Of a DNA stretch of 11,546 nucleotides, positions 5,835-11,546 are shown piece after piece. A program made the position numbers and the translations under genes. Each line of letters starts with the position of its first letter. Position 1 is the stretch's first letter. Source of the stretch: W1P20-047 sp051878795 (GTDB lineage: Bacteria; Actinomycetota; Coriobacteriia; Coriobacteriales; Eggerthellaceae); NCBI GenBank assembly GCA_051878795.1, contig JBJEKU010000063.1, forward strand, positions 1-11,546. The letters run 5' to 3'. The notes under the pieces are model-generated. The model was not told the origin of the DNA and did not search any database. It saw only the letters and a list, made by a program, of their open reading frames with translations.

Positions 5835-6695
5835 ATGAATAGCAATGCCAATGGCAAGCGCCGGGCCTATATCGGCGGCATGAAGGCGCTCATGTACCTG
5901 TGCACGGGCATCACCGTGGCGCTGGTAGTCTTCATGATCGCATACGTACTGGTCAAGGGCTTGCCGAACATCACCTGGGAGCTTCTCACCACCAAGCCCA
6001 GTTACCTTGCGGGGAGCATCGGCATCCTGCCCGATATCCTGAACACCCTGTACCTGGTTATCGTCACCTTGTTGGTGGTGCTGCCGCTGGGCGTGGGCGC
6101 GGCGGTGTACCTGACCGAGTACGCGTCCAACGCGAAGATCGTCGGCATCATCGAATACGCCGCCGAAACCCTTTCGGGCATCCCCTCCATCGTATACGGC
6201 CTCGTGGGCATGCTGGTCTTCTGCCAGTTCCTGGATTTCAAGACCTCCATCCTGGCAGGTGCGCTCACCCTGGCGATCATGAATCTGCCCACCATCATGC
6301 GCACCACGCAGGAAAGCCTGAAGACGGTGCCGCAGAGCTATCGCGAAGGTGCCTTCGGCCTGGGTGCCGGCAAGTGGCGCATGATCCGCACCGTGGTTCT
6401 GCCCAACTGCGTTGACGGCGTCATCACCGGCTGCATCCTGGCTGTGGGCCGTATCGTCGGCGAATCCGCAGCGCTGCTGTTCACCGCCGGCTTCGCCCAT
6501 GCGCTGAACGGCTTCATCTCCGGCGTGATGAGCCCCGGCGCGTCCCTGACGGTTGCCCTGTACGTATACGCGAAGGAGCAGGGCGAATTCGAAGTTGCCT
6601 TCGCCATCGCCGCCATCCTGATGATCCTCACCCTGTGCATCAACGGCGCGGCAAGCCTGGTGGCCATGTATTTCAAGAAGAGGAGAAGCGAATGA
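5835..6695 (+). CDS. pstA: Phosphate ABC transporter permease PstA
   Basis: This is the second membrane subunit of the high-affinity phosphate importer. The 286-residue product has an N-terminal helix at about 18-40, a conserved GIPSIVYGLVGM segment at 115-126 parallel to the one in PstC, and the EAA loop at about 164-190 (QSYREGAFGLGAGKWRM). GRIVGESAALLFTAG at 205-219 is characteristic of PstA. The ATG at 5835 lies 4 nt after the pstC stop with only a weak purine-rich site upstream, so translation is probably coupled to pstC. An internal ATG at residue 16 is possible but would remove a normal basic N-terminus. Its stop overlaps the pstB start in ATGA. Confidence 0.95.
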   Translation: MNSNANGKRRAYIGGMKALMYLCTGITVALVVFMIAYVLVKGLPNITWELLTTKPSYLAGSIGILPDILNTLYLVIVTLLVVLPLGVGAAVYLTEYASNAKIVGIIEYAAETLSGIPSIVYGLVGMLVFCQFLDFKTSILAGALTLAIMNLPTIMRTTQESLKTVPQSYREGAFGLGAGKWRMIRTVVLPNCVDGVITGCILAVGRIVGESAALLFTAGFAHALNGFISGVMSPGASLTVALYVYAKEQGEFEVAFAIAAILMILTLCINGAASLVAMYFKKRRSE

Positions 6696-7447
6696 GCAGT
6701 GTCATTTCCGTAAGGGACTTGAACCTGTGGTATGGAAGCGCCCATGCGCTCAAGGACATCAACATCGAGATCGAAGAGCGCAGCGTAACCGCCCTGATCG
6801 GCCCCTCCGGTTGCGGTAAGTCCACCTTCCTCAAGACCCTCAACCGCATGAACGACCTTATCCCCGGCGTGAAGATCACGGGTACCGTGGAATACCAGGG
6901 CCAGGACATCTTCGCGAAGAGCACCGATGTCAACACCCTGCGCAAGAACGTGGGTATGGTCTTCCAGCGCCCCAATCCCTTCCCCATGAGCATCTACGAC
7001 AACATTGCCTACGGTCCGCGCACCCACGGCATCACCAACAAGGCCGAACTCGACGACATCGTGGAGGAATCCCTGAAGGGTGCCGGTATCTGGGATGAAG
7101 TGGGCGGAAGCCTGAAGAAGAACGCTTTGGGTCTTTCCGGCGGTCAGCAACAGCGTCTGTGCATCGCACGCGCCTTGGCGGTTCAGCCCCATGTGCTGCT
7201 GATGGACGAGCCCACCAGTGCTCTGGACCCCATCTCCACTTCCAGGATCGAGGACCTGGTGCAGGAATTGAAGCAGGACTACACCATCGTCATCGTCACC
7301 CATAACATGCAGCAGGCGGTGCGCGTGTCCGATACCACGGCATTCTTCCTGCTGGGCGACTTGGTGGAATACGGCGATACCGAAAAGATCTTCAGTACGC
7401 CTACCGATAAGAGGACCGAAGACTACATCACGGGAAGGTTTGGCTAA
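6692..7447 (+). CDS. pstB: Phosphate ABC transporter ATP-binding protein PstB
   Basis: This cytoplasmic ATPase powers phosphate import through PstCA and, in well-studied bacteria, takes part in signalling through PhoU. The 251-residue protein shows Walker A GPSGCGKST at 37-45, Q-loop with FQRPNPFPMSIYDN at 91-104 (typical of PstB), ABC signature LSGGQQQR at 148-155, Walker B VLLMDEPTSALD at 168-179 and the switch histidine in VTHNMQQA at 202-209. All catalytic residues are present. The ATG at 6692 overlaps the pstA stop by 4 bases (ATGA) and has AGGAGAAG at 6681-6688; longer in-frame starts lie deep inside pstA and are not used. The stop overlaps the phoU start by one base. Confidence 0.97.
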   Translation: MSSVISVRDLNLWYGSAHALKDINIEIEERSVTALIGPSGCGKSTFLKTLNRMNDLIPGVKITGTVEYQGQDIFAKSTDVNTLRKNVGMVFQRPNPFPMSIYDNIAYGPRTHGITNKAELDDIVEESLKGAGIWDEVGGSLKKNALGLSGGQQQRLCIARALAVQPHVLLMDEPTSALDPISTSRIEDLVQELKQDYTIVIVTHNMQQAVRVSDTTAFFLLGDLVEYGDTEKIFSTPTDKRTEDYITGRFG

Positions 7448-8085
7448 TGCGCGATTTGTACAACGAGCAGCTCGAACTGCTGGACAACAAGCTCATCCAG
7501 ATGGGCGAGATGTGCAAGGACTCCATCTCCCTGGCATTCCAGTGCATGACCGACGAGGACGGGGTTCCCGAGGACCGCATCGCAACCATGGACGACGGTA
7601 TCGACCGCATGGAAGGCGACATCGAATCCATGTGCCTGCGCCTGCTGCTGAGGCAGCAGCCGGTTGCGACCGATTTCCGCAAGGTATCCGCTGCGTTGAA
7701 GATGATCACCGACTTGGAGCGCATCGGCGACCAGGCCTTCGTGATCGCCGAGATCTCCAGCTATCTGCATGGCCGTCTGGATTCGGAGGCGGATATCCTG
7801 TTCACCATGATGGAGCATGCCCAGAAGATGCTCGGCGAGGGCATCGATGCGTTCGTGAAGGGCGACCGCGATCTGGCCCATCAGGTCATCGAGTCCGACC
7901 AGGTGCTCGACGATGCGCTCGACCGCATCATGCGCATTTTGATCGACAGGATCGCCCAGGGCAACATCGATGGCGAATACGCGCTCGACGTGCTGATGGT
8001 AGCCAAGTGCCTGGAGCGCATCGGCGACCATGTATCGAACGTTGCCGAATGGGTCGAATTCTCCATCGACGGTGTTCACGAGTAA
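7447..8085 (+). CDS. phoU: Phosphate signalling protein PhoU
   Basis: PhoU is a cytoplasmic helical protein that links Pst transport activity to the PhoR/PhoB-type two-component system and limits phosphate uptake. The 212-residue product has the family's two tandem three-helix repeats, each carrying a metal-site motif: TDLERIGDQAFVIAEI at 88-103 and CLERIGDHVSNVAEWV at 188-203. The length is usual. The start ATG at 7447 shares its A with the pstB stop (TAATG), so translation is coupled. It is the last gene of the operon, as in many bacteria, and is followed by a structured 3' region and a strong terminator. The histidine kinase and response regulator it would communicate with are not in the window. 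Confidence 0.96.
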   Translation: MRDLYNEQLELLDNKLIQMGEMCKDSISLAFQCMTDEDGVPEDRIATMDDGIDRMEGDIESMCLRLLLRQQPVATDFRKVSAALKMITDLERIGDQAFVIAEISSYLHGRLDSEADILFTMMEHAQKMLGEGIDAFVKGDRDLAHQVIESDQVLDDALDRIMRILIDRIAQGNIDGEYALDVLMVAKCLERIGDHVSNVAEWVEFSIDGVHE

Positions 8086-8100
8086 GACCATCTCTCTGCC

Positions 8101-8202
8101 GCAATCTGCCTTTCGGCTTCCGGGAAGCTCCTAGCCCGCAGGCCTCTCTCCAGAAAGACGGATTGCAGGCTTTTGCGGAGCGTGTCACAGCATCCACGCT
8201 CC
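8101..8202 (+). ncRNA. Structured 3' region of the pst-phoU transcript (two stem-loops)
   Basis: Bases 8101-8114 pair with 8153-8166 (14 positions, one mismatch, one G-U), enclosing a small inner hairpin at 8116-8128; a TTTT run follows at 8171-8174. A second stem pairs 8177-8184 with 8195-8202 (8 bp, 10-nt loop). With the terminator at 8212 this gives three consecutive stem-loops in 140 nt just after phoU. It could be a stabilising 3' UTR or the source of a small RNA. I match it to no known RNA family. Confidence 0.4.
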
Positions 8203-8211
8203 TCCCTTCCG

Positions 8212-8247
8212 CCGGGTCGGGACCTTGGGGTCCCGACCCGGTTTCTT
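8212..8247 (+). terminator. Strong terminator of the pst-phoU operon
   Basis: A perfect 13-bp GC-rich stem (8212-8224 with 8229-8241) with loop TTGG is followed by TTTCTT. This is the strongest hairpin in the window and lies 127 nt after the phoU stop. Confidence 0.9.
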
Positions 8248-8315
8248 GCGTCTGGTCTTCGTCTTCAAACGTTATATCGAGATTACCCGGATCGATGGTG
8301 CCCAAGATTGCGGAG

Positions 8316-8389
8316 GGGCTTCGGTTGAAGCGGGGCCATGGGCATGGAGAACGGGCTTCGGAAGAGGTGGGGCCATGGGCAGGGGGGAG
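8316..8389. repeat. Two-copy imperfect tandem repeat, 37-bp period
   Basis: Bases 8316-8344 and 8353-8381 match at 25 of 29 positions, including the 13-bp identity GGGGCCATGGGCA at 8332 and 8369. The period is not a multiple of three. The stretch 8248-8471 between the phoU terminator and the stop of the channel gene is otherwise unexplained; it is purine-rich on the plus strand and has no supported gene. I saw no terminator for the channel gene here. Confidence 0.75.
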
Positions 8390-8471
8390 GGCGTGCTCGT
8401 TCGCGAAGGGGAGAATGCGAGGGGGTTTTCGGTCGGAGTTGGATTGGGGCCTGCGGAAAGGGGCTCTGCTG

Positions 8472-9305
8472 CTAGCTTCCGTCGTCTTCGTCCAGCTCGT
8501 CCAGGCTGCGGTTGTCGCTGTTGCGGAATTCCGCCACGAAACCGGCGGAGAAGATACCTGCGGGGATGGCAACCACGCCGATGGAAAGGAACATGGTGAT
8601 GCCGCCCACCAAGCGGCCGAAAGGCGTGATGGGGGCCAAATCGCCGTAGCCCGTGGATGTCATGGTGGTGAGGGCCCAGTACAGGCCGGAGAAGATGCTA
8701 TCGAACTTGTCGGGTTGAACCCGATGCTCCGCTTCGAATACGAGCACGCTCGATGCGATGCAGACAAGCGCCAGCACCATGAAGGCTGCGATGATCTCCT
8801 GCTTTCGTTTTTCGAACACGATGATGATGGTTCTCAGTCCGCGCATGTAGCGCGATATCTTCACCAGTCGTACCAGGCGGACGATGCGGATGGCGTCGGA
8901 GAGTGTGGTGGAAAGCGGCCAGAGCCACAAGAACATCATGGGGACGCAGGAAAGAAGGTCGACGATCCCCATTGCCGAGCGGGCATAGCGGATGCGCGAT
9001 CTTGCTGGGCCGAGTTGGGGGTACTTGATGTCGGCAACCCAGAGGCGCAGGATATATTCGATTGCGAATACGAAGGTGGAAACCACATTGAGCATGAAGA
9101 GCGCCTGCGTGAAAAGCAATCCGTATTCGGCGTTGTCATAGCCGATGGGGAGTGCATTCGCCACAATCAACGCAAGCAGCGCGATGCCTGCGGTTCTTGC
9201 AACGCGCCCTGCGCGTCTGGGTTCTTCGAGGGCGAAATAGGTTTCGCGCTTCAGGGTGCCGGCGCTTTCCAGAGCCTTGTTCCGCAGTGTCTTCGTTTGG
9301 TTCAT
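8472..9305 (-). CDS. Voltage-gated potassium channel (six-helix, Kv/KvAP type)
   Basis: This is a tetrameric membrane channel that conducts K+ in response to membrane voltage. The 277-residue protein has predicted helices near 38-55 (S1), 65-90 (S2), 110-128 (S3), an S4 with a basic residue at every third position (R140, R143, R146, K149, R152, R155), S5 near 170-190, a pore helix with the selectivity filter TSTGYGD at 216-222, and S6 near 231-258 carrying VVAIPAGIF, whose proline-glycine resembles a gating hinge. A short acidic tail (SLDELDEDDGS) follows, with no regulatory RCK or cyclic-nucleotide domain. The start at 9305 has GAGGAA 8 nt upstream on the minus strand and a TATAAT 60 bp upstream. 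It converges on phoU and is divergent from the AI-2E-family gene. There is no sign of a functional link to phosphate uptake. The full voltage sensor supports gating by voltage rather than a simple leak channel. Confidence 0.93.
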   Translation of the reverse strand: MNQTKTLRNKALESAGTLKRETYFALEEPRRAGRVARTAGIALLALIVANALPIGYDNAEYGLLFTQALFMLNVVSTFVFAIEYILRLWVADIKYPQLGPARSRIRYARSAMGIVDLLSCVPMMFLWLWPLSTTLSDAIRIVRLVRLVKISRYMRGLRTIIIVFEKRKQEIIAAFMVLALVCIASSVLVFEAEHRVQPDKFDSIFSGLYWALTTMTSTGYGDLAPITPFGRLVGGITMFLSIGVVAIPAGIFSAGFVAEFRNSDNRSLDELDEDDGS

Positions 9306-9359
9306 CGCAAGGGTTCCTCGGACGGTCTTTCGGGTTGTATGCTTCTTCCGCGGTTCTTC

Positions 9360-9377
9360 CTTTCCATTATAGGAAAG
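9360..9377 (-). promoter_or_regulatory. -10 element of the channel gene inside an inverted repeat
   Basis: The minus strand reads a perfect TATAAT at 9371-9366, flanked by the 6-bp inverted repeat CTTTCC (9360-9365) and GGAAAG (9372-9377). No good -35 is seen. The leader would be about 53 nt. The symmetrical flank could be an operator that blocks the -10, or coincidence. Confidence 0.5.
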
Positions 9378-9614
9378 CGCGAATTTTTCCGTTTGCCTTC
9401 GAAAGTAAAAGGCTTGTAAGAGGGAAGGGGAGTGGCGGGTTTGCCGGTTGGGGGTGGTTCATGCATTTTCGCCGGGGATTCGCCGGGTTTGCGCACAAAG
9501 CCTTCCATGCATCCCGCTGCGCTTGACCGAACGCTGGGAGCGCGCCAGGTGCGTCGGGGCGTGGTGTGCTTGTGGCGCGAATGCGACCGTAAGGTGTCAG
9601 CTTGTCTTGGGCGA

Positions 9615-9643
9615 TTGACTGTGCTAAGTCCTTACAACACAAT
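9615..9643 (+). promoter_or_regulatory. Candidate promoter of the AI-2E-family gene
   Basis: TTGACT (9615-9620, 5 of 6) and CACAAT (9638-9643, 4 of 6) are separated by 17 bp. Transcription would start near 9650, leaving a leader of about 180 nt, long enough to hold regulatory structure. Confidence 0.5.
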
Positions 9644-9688
9644 GTTCGCGGGGTATTGCCCATGTTTCGGCAGCTGCCGGTTCCTGCA

Positions 9689-9800
9689 ATCGGGTGCCGC
9701 AAGGGCTTATCTCGTGCCGTTCGGGATGGATGCCGTATGCGGGGCTGCTCGATTGGCGGATGCTTTGCAAAACCCCTGCGCACCCGATGCCCTCGGGTGC
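9689..9800 (+). promoter_or_regulatory. Leader with two mutually exclusive pairings
   Basis: Segment 9780-9788 (GCACCCGAT) can pair with 9793-9800 (8 bp, 5-nt loop) or with 9689-9697 (ATCGGGTGC, 9 bp). The downstream hairpin ends 15 nt before the GGAAGGGA ribosome binding site at 9815-9822 and lacks a T tract. The pairings are seen in the sequence; a switching role is speculative. Confidence 0.25.
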
Positions 9801-9831
9801 CTGTCGACATCATCGGAAGGGATAGCGGACC

Positions 9832-11259
9832 ATGCAGAAAGAAGACCTCTTCGCCAGACGCATCCTCACCTTCGTGGTATGGCTGTTCGCCCTTTGGCTT
9901 ATCGTCCATTACTGGGACCAGGCAATGGCCTTGCTCGGCGGTATCTTCAGTGCTCTTGCGCCCTTGATCATCGGTTTCGCCATTGCGTATGTGGTGAACA
10001 TCCTCATGGTTCCCATCGAGGGCAAGTTGGGTGGGCTCATCAAGAATCCCAAGGGGAAGAAAGCGCTGCGACCCTTGAGCATGCTGCTTTCCTTCGTGCT
10101 GTTGATCGGCATTTTCGTGGCGATTTTCAGCTTGGTCATTCCCAAGATGGCAAGTTGCTTCGAGGTGCTCGCCCGCCAGATCCAGGATATGACCAGCTTC
10201 CTCATGCCCTACCTGTCGCAATGGCTCTCGCCGGATGTCCTGGGCCAATTCGACATGCAGAACATGGTGAAGAACGGCATCAAGTGGCTGCTTTCCCTGG
10301 CGGATGGCACCTTGAACAATTTCATCGCCGGAGCGGGGGCGTTCTTCTCAAGCACGGTGAATATCTTGATCGCCATCGTTCTGAGCGTATACCTGCTTTC
10401 CGGTAAGGAAAGGCTGCTCAGCCAGCTTTCCATCCTTATGGACGCCTACCTTCCCGTGGCGCTCAGGAAGAAGATCCGTTATGTGACGGGTATGACCAAC
10501 AGGTGCTTCCATAATTACATCGTCGGCCAGTCTGTGGAAGCGGTCATCCTGGGCACCCTCTGCGCCATCGGCATGGCGATTCTGCAGATGCCTTATTCAG
10601 CTATGATCGGCTGCGTGGTGGGTGCGACCGCGCTCATCCCCTTCGTGGGCGCCTATATCGGTGCGGCAGTAGGTGCGGTATTGATCTTCACCGTTTCTCC
10701 CATCAAGGCGCTGTTCTTCCTTATCTTCCTAGTTGTGTTGCAGCAGATCGAAAGCAACCTGATCTATCCCCACGTGGTCGGTTCGTCCATCGGCTTGCCC
10801 GGTATGTGGGTGCTCATCGCCATCGCCATAGGCGGCAGTTTCGGCGGTATCGTGGGTATCGTGCTCAGCGTGCCGATCATGGCGACGATCTACCATCTGG
10901 CGAAGGAGGGCACGGCAAAGCGGCGCGCCCAAGTGCTTGTCGAACGCGCTCAGGCGGAGGCGCAAGCCCAGGAAGCGGATGGTTCCGCGCAGGAGGGTTC
11001 CTCGGATGGGGAAGGGGACTCGGCAGGACTTGCCGTCGATTCGTCGCAGGTCGGGGTGGATGCCCGCACGGCGGTGGACCGTCCCGTTTCGCAGGCGGCC
11101 CCGGGTGGTTCCTGCAGTGGCGACGGCGGTTCCGGTGATGGCGTTCGGGAAGGCGACGATGCTTCTGAAGGCCAGAAGGGCACCTTGTTCGATCAGCTTC
11201 TGGATGCGGCTGCGGCCTTGGGTTCGTCCATCGGACTGAGCAGCAAGGGCAAGAAGTAA
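9832..11259 (+). CDS. AI-2E (PerM/TqsA/YdiK) family membrane transporter
   Basis: This is a polytopic inner-membrane protein of the family once called UPF0118. Members have been linked to autoinducer-2 export and to Na+/H+ exchange, so the substrate here is unknown. The 475-residue product has hydrophobic helices near 11-26, 32-60 and 82-104, a hydrophilic and amphipathic region from about 105 to 165, then helices near 168-190, 232-252, 256-288, 292-305 and 322-355. The family-typical stretch LQQIESNLIYPHVVGSSIGL lies at 303-322, followed by a glycine-rich helix with GGSFGGIVGIVLSVP. From about residue 365 the protein has an alanine/glutamine-, then glycine/serine/aspartate-rich low-complexity tail of some 85 residues, ending in a possible amphipathic helix (GTLFDQLLDAAAALGSSIGL) and SSKGKK. 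Family proteins are usually about 340-380 residues, so this tail is an addition. The start has GGAAGGGA 9 nt upstream. The family call is firm; function is not. Confidence 0.9.
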   Translation: MQKEDLFARRILTFVVWLFALWLIVHYWDQAMALLGGIFSALAPLIIGFAIAYVVNILMVPIEGKLGGLIKNPKGKKALRPLSMLLSFVLLIGIFVAIFSLVIPKMASCFEVLARQIQDMTSFLMPYLSQWLSPDVLGQFDMQNMVKNGIKWLLSLADGTLNNFIAGAGAFFSSTVNILIAIVLSVYLLSGKERLLSQLSILMDAYLPVALRKKIRYVTGMTNRCFHNYIVGQSVEAVILGTLCAIGMAILQMPYSAMIGCVVGATALIPFVGAYIGAAVGAVLIFTVSPIKALFFLIFLVVLQQIESNLIYPHVVGSSIGLPGMWVLIAIAIGGSFGGIVGIVLSVPIMATIYHLAKEGTAKRRAQVLVERAQAEAQAQEADGSAQEGSSDGEGDSAGLAVDSSQVGVDARTAVDRPVSQAAPGGSCSGDGGSGDGVREGDDASEGQKGTLFDQLLDAAAALGSSIGLSSKGKK

Positions 11260-11327
11260 TCCGTTTCCCGGGAATTATCGGGAATAATCGGCGTTTCTCC
11301 TTCGGTATTCGGCGGGGAGTGCCGAAA

Positions 11328-11361
11328 CGAAGGGGCGGACCCATGGGATCCGCCCCTTCGT
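11328..11361 (+). terminator. Probably bidirectional terminator between convergent genes
   Basis: Bases 11328-11339 and 11349-11360 form a perfect 12-bp stem with a 9-nt loop. On the plus strand TGTTCGTT follows, a weak T tract. On the minus strand the stem is followed by TTTCGGC. It lies between the AI-2E-family gene and a minus-strand gene ending at 11461. An overlapping hairpin is described among the findings. Confidence 0.7.
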
Positions 11362-11460
11362 GTTCGTTGCATCGGGCGAAGCGTATCGGTTTCGGGTGGT
11401 TTTCGCCTGCTCCGTGCGCTCCCGTTCCGTCGGTGCTATCGGCCCCTGGGCCGGGCTTTG

Positions 11461-11546
11461 CTATTCGGATGGCTTCTCGCCTTCGACCAGGGCTCGGTTG
11501 ATGTCGTGCCTGATTTCCTGCATTCCGCAATCCAGTACGGCGGCTG
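11461..11546 (-). CDS. C-terminal fragment of a gene running off the right edge
   Basis: Reading the minus strand from 11544 in the frame AAVLDCGMQE-IRHDINRALV-EGEKPSE gives 27 codons and then TAG at 11463-11461. The acidic/basic mix, absence of low-complexity arginine/proline runs, and position just after a terminator that faces it support real coding sequence. The other two minus-strand frames here read as chance sequence. The end looks like a soluble, possibly helical C-terminus. I do not recognise the family and the remainder lies outside the window, so no function can be given. Confidence 0.6.
   Translation of the reverse strand, partial: AAVLDCGMQEIRHDINRALVEGEKPSE

Larger units (their letters stand above)
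9306..9831. other. Divergent intergenic region, 526 bp
   Basis: It holds the channel promoter on the left and the promoter and leader of the AI-2E-family gene on the right. Between them (about 9430-9600) I see only a two-copy 11-bp direct repeat, TTCGCCGGGGA / TTCGCCGGGTT, at 9468-9489. Reading frames crossing it are shadows of the flanking genes and lack ribosome binding sites. I find no tRNA, 6S, SRP, tmRNA or RNase P signature. Confidence 0.6.

Noticed and set aside
7440..9419. Plus-strand frame of 659 codons spanning phoU and the antisense of the channel gene
   Set aside because: It runs through phoU in another frame, through the perfect terminator at 8212-8241 and against the channel gene. 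It shows no family features and has low-complexity composition.
9405..9421. Two minus-strand TTTTAC/TCTTAC units 11 bp apart upstream of the channel gene
   Set aside because: Only two units are present, neither flanking position continues the series, and a constitutive-looking TATAAT lies downstream. This is insufficient to add the channel to the phosphate regulon.
9306..9831. Possible structured non-coding RNA gene in the 526-bp gap
   Set aside because: I looked for tRNA, tmRNA, SRP RNA, RNase P and 6S hallmarks and found none; the promoter and leader of the downstream gene explain the right half.
1..11546. CRISPR arrays, insertion sequences, prophage or integrase genes, toxin-antitoxin pairs
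   Set aside because: There are no regularly spaced repeats of CRISPR size, no terminal inverted repeats with a transposase, and no matching protein motifs anywhere in the window.

Overview
This is a high-GC window whose gene content and style (short PiT carriers, pstSCAB-phoU with tightly overlapping starts, a TTG start, strong GC-rich hairpin terminators) would fit an anaerobic actinobacterium such as a member of the Coriobacteriia/Eggerthellales. That placement is inferred from overall impression; the window holds no rRNA or other phylogenetic marker I can read. Most of the window is an inorganic phosphate acquisition block, flanked by housekeeping and membrane-protein genes.

Layout: (1) 59-1036, minus strand: the ATP-pyrophosphatase part of GMP synthase, with its own promoter and no glutaminase domain. 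(2) 1369-2421 and 2653-3705, plus strand: two tandem PiT-family phosphate permeases of 350 aa each, about 89% identical. Each has its own ribosome binding site, its own upstream regulatory array and its own terminator. (3) 4068-8085, plus strand: pstS-pstC-pstA-pstB-phoU, the high-affinity phosphate ABC transporter and its regulator, with a GC hairpin between pstS and pstC and near-zero spacing or overlaps after that. The operon ends in a 140-nt structured 3' region and a 13-bp perfect-stem terminator. (4) 8472-9305, minus strand: a six-helix voltage-gated potassium channel. (5) 9832-11259, plus strand: an AI-2E/PerM-family membrane protein with an unusual low-complexity C-terminal tail. (6) 11461-11546, minus strand: the last 27 codons of a convergent gene that runs off the right edge.

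The most informative signal is cis-regulatory. Upstream of both PiT genes and of pstS there are arrays of four hexamers close to TTTACC/TTGACC, spaced exactly 11 bp apart, at 1212-1250, 1296-1334, 2550-2588 and 3960-3998. Direct repeats at 11-bp period are the architecture of Pho boxes bound by PhoB/PhoP-type response regulators. In the pit2 and pstS promoters the array is followed at an identical distance by the same CTCTTCAGAATC/TTCTTCAGAATC core carrying a CAGAAT -10 candidate. The simplest reading is that all three transcription units form one phosphate regulon, with PhoU and the Pst complex feeding the signal back. The sensor kinase and response regulator themselves are not in the window.

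No mobile element, CRISPR array, tRNA, rRNA or recognisable phage gene is present. I do not see a wholly new biological system here; the items worth following up are the shared Pho-box arrays, the patchwork identity of the two PiT genes, the glutaminase-less GMP synthase, and the structured phoU 3' region.
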